In this document: piece after piece, positions 6,749 to 9,769 of the stretch
Layout of the letters: every line of letters begins with the position of its first letter
Numbering within the stretch: position 1 is the stretch's first letter
Assembly (NCBI GenBank): GCA_036397995.1
Contig: DASWHX010000134.1
Location: forward strand, 1-9,769
Direction of reading: 5' to 3'
Length of the DNA stretch: 9,769 nt
Origin: DASWHX01 sp036397995
GTDB taxonomy: Bacteria > Bacteroidota > Bacteroidia > Cytophagales > Cyclobacteriaceae
Position numbers and translations under genes: made by a program
Notes under the pieces: model-generated
Told to the model about the DNA's origin: nothing
What the model saw: only the letters and a program-made list of their open reading frames with translations
Databases searched by the model: none

Positions 6749-7753
6749 TTAATTATTATGGGAATGAAATTCCTTCAATGCTGTTTTAAACTTTTGAACA
6801 GCTTCATCAAGCGTGCCGATAAGTTTTCCACCTGCCGCGTTTTTATGACCTCCACCGTTAAAGTATTTTCTGGCAAAATCATTTACTGAAAACTCCCCTA
6901 TTGATCGAAATGAAAATTTAATCATATCCGGTCTTTCAATAATTGCGGCTGACACTTGAATTCCTTCTATTGATAAACCATAGTTGACCAGGCCTTCAGT
7001 GTCTCCTGTTTTACTGTTGAATTTTTCAAGGTCTTTCATAGAAATAGAAAAATAAGCGGCATTTAAATCCGAAATCAGGTGAAGGGAATTGCTAAGAGCG
7101 AACCCAATGTATCTGAGCCTGTCAAGTGAATTTGTGTCGTACACAAGTTTTGCTACCCGGGTGACATCAGCTCCCAGTTCAATAAGCTCGGCGGCTACCC
7201 GGTGAACCTTTTGGGTTGTATTGGAATGATGAAAAGAACCGGTATCAGTCATAATACCTGCATACAATTCCTCAGCGATATCTCGATCAATAAGAGACTT
7301 GTCTCCCAGTTCGCAAATCATGTCGAAAATAATTTCTGCAGTGGCGGAAGCTTTAGTATTTGAAAAAGAGAAATCCGCGAAATCATCCGGCTCCAGATGG
7401 TGGTCGATGAGTACTTTTACTGCTGCTGATTTTTCTACAATTTCACCCAATTTTTCAATTCTCTTAAGGCTTGAAAAATCTATACAACAAATTATGTCTG
7501 ATTCATTAACATATTTAATACCCAATTCCGGATCTTTCTCAAAATTGATAACAGTTTCATTGCCCTTCATCCAAATCAGGAAATCGGGATAATCAGTCGG
7601 AGCCAGAACATGTGTCTGGTGTCCTTTTTTGATAAAATAATTACTCAAACCCAAAGCAGACCCCAGGGCATCCGCATCTGGTTTCTGATGGGGAATGATA
7701 GCAATCTTCTTTGGGGAGGATAATAGATCTTTGAATTCCCTGATATTGTGCAT
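6749..7753 (-). CDS. nrnA: NrnA-type DHH/DHHA1 oligoribonuclease and pAp phosphatase
   Basis: Cytoplasmic phosphoesterase that degrades 2-5 base RNA leftovers to mononucleotides and, in many family members, removes the 3' phosphate of pAp from sulfur metabolism. From the chosen ATG the product is 334 residues, the usual length. The DHH domain shows HQKPDADALGSA (22-33), CCIDFSS with Asp92, the LIDHH signature (Asp117, His118, His119) and MTDTGSF with Asp170; these are the metal ligands. The C-terminal DHHA1 domain ends with the substrate-binding GGGHKNAAGG (300-309). The frame stays open upstream to a TTG at 7825, but those 24 codons look unlike the family, and the ATG at 7753 is preceded by GGAAAA about 8 bases upstream, so I prefer it. 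First gene of the minus run, with its own promoter-like box; followed after 7 bases by the FKBP gene. Confidence 0.94.
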   Translation of the reverse strand: MHNIREFKDLLSSPKKIAIIPHQKPDADALGSALGLSNYFIKKGHQTHVLAPTDYPDFLIWMKGNETVINFEKDPELGIKYVNESDIICCIDFSSLKRIEKLGEIVEKSAAVKVLIDHHLEPDDFADFSFSNTKASATAEIIFDMICELGDKSLIDRDIAEELYAGIMTDTGSFHHSNTTQKVHRVAAELIELGADVTRVAKLVYDTNSLDRLRYIGFALSNSLHLISDLNAAYFSISMKDLEKFNSKTGDTEGLVNYGLSIEGIQVSAAIIERPDMIKFSFRSIGEFSVNDFARKYFNGGGHKNAAGGKLIGTLDEAVQKFKTALKEFHSHNN

Positions 7754-7862
7754 TAAGCGTTTTCCGGTAGATCCAATATGCTTATAAAAAGGCCTCAAAG
7801 TTGAGATAAAATTCAAACAAATCAAACCTGCAAGCCAACCATTAAGCTTAAATGCGTTTATT

Positions 7863-7870
7863 CAAAAATA
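7863..7870 (-). promoter_or_regulatory. Candidate -7 box for nrnA
   Basis: On the minus strand this reads TATTTTTG, a full match to TAnnTTTG. No TTG is seen 17-23 bases upstream, so only half of the promoter is supported. Transcription would begin near 7856, giving a leader of about 100 bases before the nrnA ATG at 7753. AT-rich DNA makes a chance match possible. Confidence 0.4.
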
Positions 7871-7877
7871 TTATTCT

Positions 7878-7885
7878 TACTTTTG
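7878..7885 (+). promoter_or_regulatory. Candidate -7 box for ndk
   Basis: TACTTTTG matches TAnnTTTG and ends 22 bases before the ndk ATG, predicting a leader of about 15 bases. No good -33 TTG is seen; TTTA at 7857-7860 is 17 bases upstream. A Shine-Dalgarno-like AAAAAAGGA at 7893-7901 precedes the ATG by a few bases. The box lies 7 bases from the opposed nrnA box. Confidence 0.5.
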
Positions 7886-7907
7886 CGATTCTAAAAAAGG
7901 ACTAATA

Positions 7908-8336
7908 ATGAGCGGAAACAGAACTTTTACTATGATAAAACCTGATGCAGTAAGTGCCGGAAATTCGGGTGCAATTTTAAAGATGATTGAAGAAACAGGT
8001 TTTAAGATTATTGCGATGAAATATACGAAGCTCACTAAAGAAAGAGCAGGTGAATTTTATGCTATTCATAAAGAAAGACCATTTTATACTGATTTATGTA
8101 ATTACATGTCATCGGGTCCAATAATTCCCATCATATTAGAAAAGTCGAATGCAGTAGAAGATTTCAGAAAACTAATAGGAGCCACTAACCCTAAAGAGGC
8201 TGCTGCTGGTACTATTAGAAATCTTTTCGCGGAATCCATTGAAGCAAATGCTGTCCATGGTTCGGATTCAGATGAAAATGCGGAGATAGAAGCTGATTTC
8301 TTTTTTAGTAAAACCGAGCGGTTCCAGGAAAATTAA
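7908..8336 (+). CDS. ndk: Nucleoside diphosphate kinase
   Basis: Cytoplasmic enzyme that transfers the gamma phosphate of ATP to any NDP or dNDP through a phosphohistidine, balancing the NTP and dNTP pools. The 142 residues match the family length. Signatures are RTFTMIKPDAV (5-15) with the nucleotide-contacting Lys11, the RPFYTDLCNYMSSGP loop (57-71), the GATNPKEAAAGTIR segment (91-104), and the active-site NAVHGSDS (114-121) with catalytic His117. The C-terminus ADFFFSKTERF is typical. ATG start with AAAAAAGGA a few bases upstream, one of the few Shine-Dalgarno-like sites here. It is a single-gene unit divergent from nrnA, and its TAA overlaps the scpA stop codon by 4 bases on the opposite strand. 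Confidence 0.98.
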   Translation: MSGNRTFTMIKPDAVSAGNSGAILKMIEETGFKIIAMKYTKLTKERAGEFYAIHKERPFYTDLCNYMSSGPIIPIILEKSNAVEDFRKLIGATNPKEAAAGTIRNLFAESIEANAVHGSDSDENAEIEADFFFSKTERFQEN

Positions 8337-9082
8337 TTGGACCGGACTGCTTCAAAACTTTCAATCCAAAAATTATTAAAGCCAATTCCGATATGCATGG
8401 TGATTAGCTTAAGCTGAAGTAAGTCAAGAATTGAAAGGAAGTTGAAAATAACAGCAATCTTGGTAGGATTGTCTTCAATAATTTGGGAGAAAGAAACCCT
8501 GGATTCCTTGCCAACCTTTTGCAGTATGTATTTCTTTTGCTGTTCAAGGGTATATGGCCACTGAATAACCTTATGAGATGGTCTATTCAGTTCATATTCA
8601 TAGCGCTCCATTACCCTTTGAAACACTTTCAGAAGCTTATAAAGATCAAGGTTCAGAAGTTCCCACTCCACATTAGCATTTTCTGACAGACTTTTTAATT
8701 CCCTGGTAATATTTCCCCTGCTCTCAAGTTGTGATCTGTCTTCTTCAAACTTAGCCAGTTCTGAAAGCACAGACTTATATTTCTTATATTCCAAAAGATG
8801 CTTCACTAATTCCTCCCTTGGATCTATTTCCTTTCCTTCTTCATCAAGTACAGGTCTGGGCAGCAGCATTTTCGCTTTTATGCGCATTAAGGTTGCTGCC
8901 ACCAAAATGAATTCGCTGGCAACCTCCATATTCATGGTTTCCAAATGGCGGATATAATCAAGGAAGTCTTTCGTTATCTGTGATATTGGAATATCATAAA
9001 TATCCAATTCATCCCTTTCAATAAAGAACAACAAAAGGTCAAAAGGGCCTTCAAAAAGGGGTAATTTTATTTCGTAGCTCAA
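8333..9082 (-). CDS. scpA: Segregation and condensation protein A (kleisin)
   Basis: Kleisin that bridges the two SMC heads and binds ScpB in the SMC-ScpAB condensin, which organises and helps segregate the chromosome. The 249 residues show the N-terminal SMC-neck binding part with the hallmark LPLFEGPFDLLL (7-18), then ISQITKDFLDYI (33-44) and EFILVAATLMRIKAKMLLP (57-75), a variable helical middle (about 85-165), and a C-terminal winged-helix part (about 175-245) with FNFLSILDLLQLKLI. The start is TTG: an in-frame TGA lies five codons upstream, no ATG lies between, and the next ATG is at codon 50, past the conserved N-terminus. Nothing strongly like a Shine-Dalgarno precedes it. scpB is not in the window; the gene stands alone between dxs (divergent) and ndk (convergent). 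Confidence 0.96.
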   Translation of the reverse strand: MSYEIKLPLFEGPFDLLLFFIERDELDIYDIPISQITKDFLDYIRHLETMNMEVASEFILVAATLMRIKAKMLLPRPVLDEEGKEIDPREELVKHLLEYKKYKSVLSELAKFEEDRSQLESRGNITRELKSLSENANVEWELLNLDLYKLLKVFQRVMERYEYELNRPSHKVIQWPYTLEQQKKYILQKVGKESRVSFSQIIEDNPTKIAVIFNFLSILDLLQLKLITMHIGIGFNNFWIESFEAVRSN

Positions 9083-9097
9083 ATTAAAAGGTTTTCA

Positions 9098-9132
9098 CAA
9101 AAGTAAAATTTTGGCCCGGATAATTCACCAAA
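9098..9132 (-). promoter_or_regulatory. Candidate scpA promoter
   Basis: On the minus strand TTTG (9132-9129) is followed by 23 bases and TACTTTTG (9105-9098), a full TAnnTTTG match; the spacer is at the long end of what is accepted in Bacteroidota. Transcription would start about 5-8 bases later, leaving a leader of only about 7-10 bases before the TTG start codon at 9082. Confidence 0.5.
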
Positions 9133-9146
9133 CAGGGTTAAAAATG

Positions 9147-9154
9147 TAAATTTG
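9147..9154 (+). promoter_or_regulatory. Candidate -7 box for dxs
   Basis: TAAATTTG matches TAnnTTTG and lies 72 bases before the dxs ATG, predicting a leader of about 65 bases. No correctly spaced -33 TTG is visible (the nearest TTG, 9111-9113, is too far), so support rests on one box. Confidence 0.4.
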
Positions 9155-9226
9155 TGTCCTTTATTAATCAAGAGTCCAGATTTACGTAACAATTGCCTTA
9201 TATTGAACTAATCATCCCAGAAGCAG

Positions 9227-9769
9227 ATGTTGATTAAGCCGGGTCCCCTTCTTGCGCAAATAAATTCCCCTGATGATGTCAAGAAACTGGACGCTATTCA
9301 ATTGGTTCAGCTTTGTGAGGAGTTAAGGCAATTTATTATTGATAATGTCTCGGTGTATGGCGGCCATTTCGGAGCAAGTTTGGGGGTTGTTGAGTTAACG
9401 GTTGCCCTCCATTTTGTTTATGACACTCCAAAGGATCAGCTTGTCTGGGATGTTGGTCACCAGGCGTATGGACATAAAATTCTAACCGGCCGAAGAGAAA
9501 ATTTCAGCACCAATAGAATTTTTAAAGGTCTATCAGGTTTTCCAAAAAGAAAGGAAAGTGAATATGATACTTTCGGTGTAGGTCATTCCTCAACTTCCAT
9601 TTCGGCCGCCCTTGGAATGGCAGTTGGGAATAAGTATAAGCATGATCCCCGGCATCACATTGCGGTTATCGGGGATGGGGCCCTTACAGGTGGAATCGCC
9701 TTTGAAGCGATGAATCATGCAGGTGTTTCAAACACAGACCTTCTTATTATTCTCAACGACAACTGCATG
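9227..9769 (+). CDS. dxs: 1-deoxy-D-xylulose-5-phosphate synthase, 5' part
   Basis: Thiamine diphosphate enzyme that condenses pyruvate with glyceraldehyde 3-phosphate to DXP and CO2, the first step of the MEP isoprenoid pathway; DXP can also feed thiamine and pyridoxal synthesis. The first 181 codons are present and the frame is open to the window end; full-length proteins run to roughly 620-640 residues. The N-terminus MLIKPGPLLAQINSPDD is typical for the family in Bacteroidota, supporting this ATG. Motifs are GGHFGASLGVVELTVALH (45-62) with His47, VWDVGHQAYGHKILTGR (73-89) with His78, GVGHSSTSISAALGMA (117-132), and the cofactor/metal motif starting GDGALTGG (149-156) and reaching NDN (177-179). 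Single-copy placement beside scpA, divergently transcribed. No defect is seen in the visible part. Confidence 0.97.
   Translation, partial: MLIKPGPLLAQINSPDDVKKLDAIQLVQLCEELRQFIIDNVSVYGGHFGASLGVVELTVALHFVYDTPKDQLVWDVGHQAYGHKILTGRRENFSTNRIFKGLSGFPKRKESEYDTFGVGHSSTSISAALGMAVGNKYKHDPRHHIAVIGDGALTGGIAFEAMNHAGVSNTDLLIILNDNCM

Noticed and set aside
7794..7805. CTCAA-AG-TTGAG inverted repeat in the nrnA leader
   Set aside because: Five-base arms in AT-rich DNA are expected by chance, and it does not align with a promoter box.
7754..7825. N-terminal extension of nrnA to a TTG at 7825
   Set aside because: The 24 extra codons do not resemble the family, TTG is a weaker start, and an ATG with a GGAAAA upstream sits exactly where family members begin.
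8312..8323. AACCG-AG-CGGTT inverted repeat near the ndk end
   Set aside because: Lies in the coding sequence, the stem is short with a 2-base centre, and the minus-strand T run after it is only TTTTACT; too weak to call a scpA terminator.
1..9769. Search for mobile elements, CRISPR repeats, tRNA or rRNA genes, toxin-antitoxin or defence genes
   Set aside because: No repeated spacers, transposase motifs, terminal repeats, tRNA-like folds or small paired genes were seen; the DNA is nearly filled with core genes of even composition.

Overview
The window reads as ordinary chromosomal housekeeping DNA from a member of the Bacteroidota, probably the Cytophagales. The evidence is: secD and secF fused into one 1008-residue gene; a two-domain FKBP lipoprotein; DXS with the 'GGHFGASLGVVEL' N-terminus usual in that phylum; few strong Shine-Dalgarno sequences; and several TAnnTTTG promoter elements, the -7 box typical of Bacteroidota. 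The lineage call is an inference from these traits.

Layout. Bases 1-1017 (+) are the 3' part of a TrkH potassium transporter gene whose start lies outside the window. A minus-strand run follows, in transcription order nrnA (7753-6749), FKBP lipoprotein (6741-5809), rdgB (5799-5212), udk-like kinase (5197-4580), an unrecognised 117-residue membrane-anchored protein (4537-4184) and secDF (4119-1093). It ends at an intrinsic terminator at 1050-1082. Gaps are 7, 9, 14, 42 and 64 bases. The first four genes look like one tight unit. The best promoter in the window (TTTG-N19-TAATTTTG, 4575-4545) lies in the 42-base gap and probably drives the orphan gene and secDF separately. ndk (7908-8336, +) diverges from nrnA and converges on scpA (9082-8333, -), with the two stop codons overlapping by 4 bases. 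scpA diverges from dxs (9227 to the window end, +), which is cut off after 181 codons.

How the genes fit together. NrnA (nano-RNA/pAp hydrolysis), RdgB (removal of ITP/XTP), the Udk-like kinase and Ndk act on nucleotides. SecDF and the FKBP lipoprotein act in protein export and envelope folding. TrkH imports potassium, ScpA is the kleisin of the SMC chromosome-organising complex, and Dxs starts isoprenoid synthesis.

I found no mobile element, CRISPR array, phage gene, RNA gene or defence system, and no clear undescribed system. No gene-free stretch exceeds 300 bases; the longest are 7754-7907 and 9083-9226, each holding divergent promoters. The points most worth checking are the internal promoter with a palindrome in its spacer and a predicted leaderless start, the orphan protein before secDF, the diverged substrate-site motifs of the Udk-like kinase, and the TTG start of scpA.
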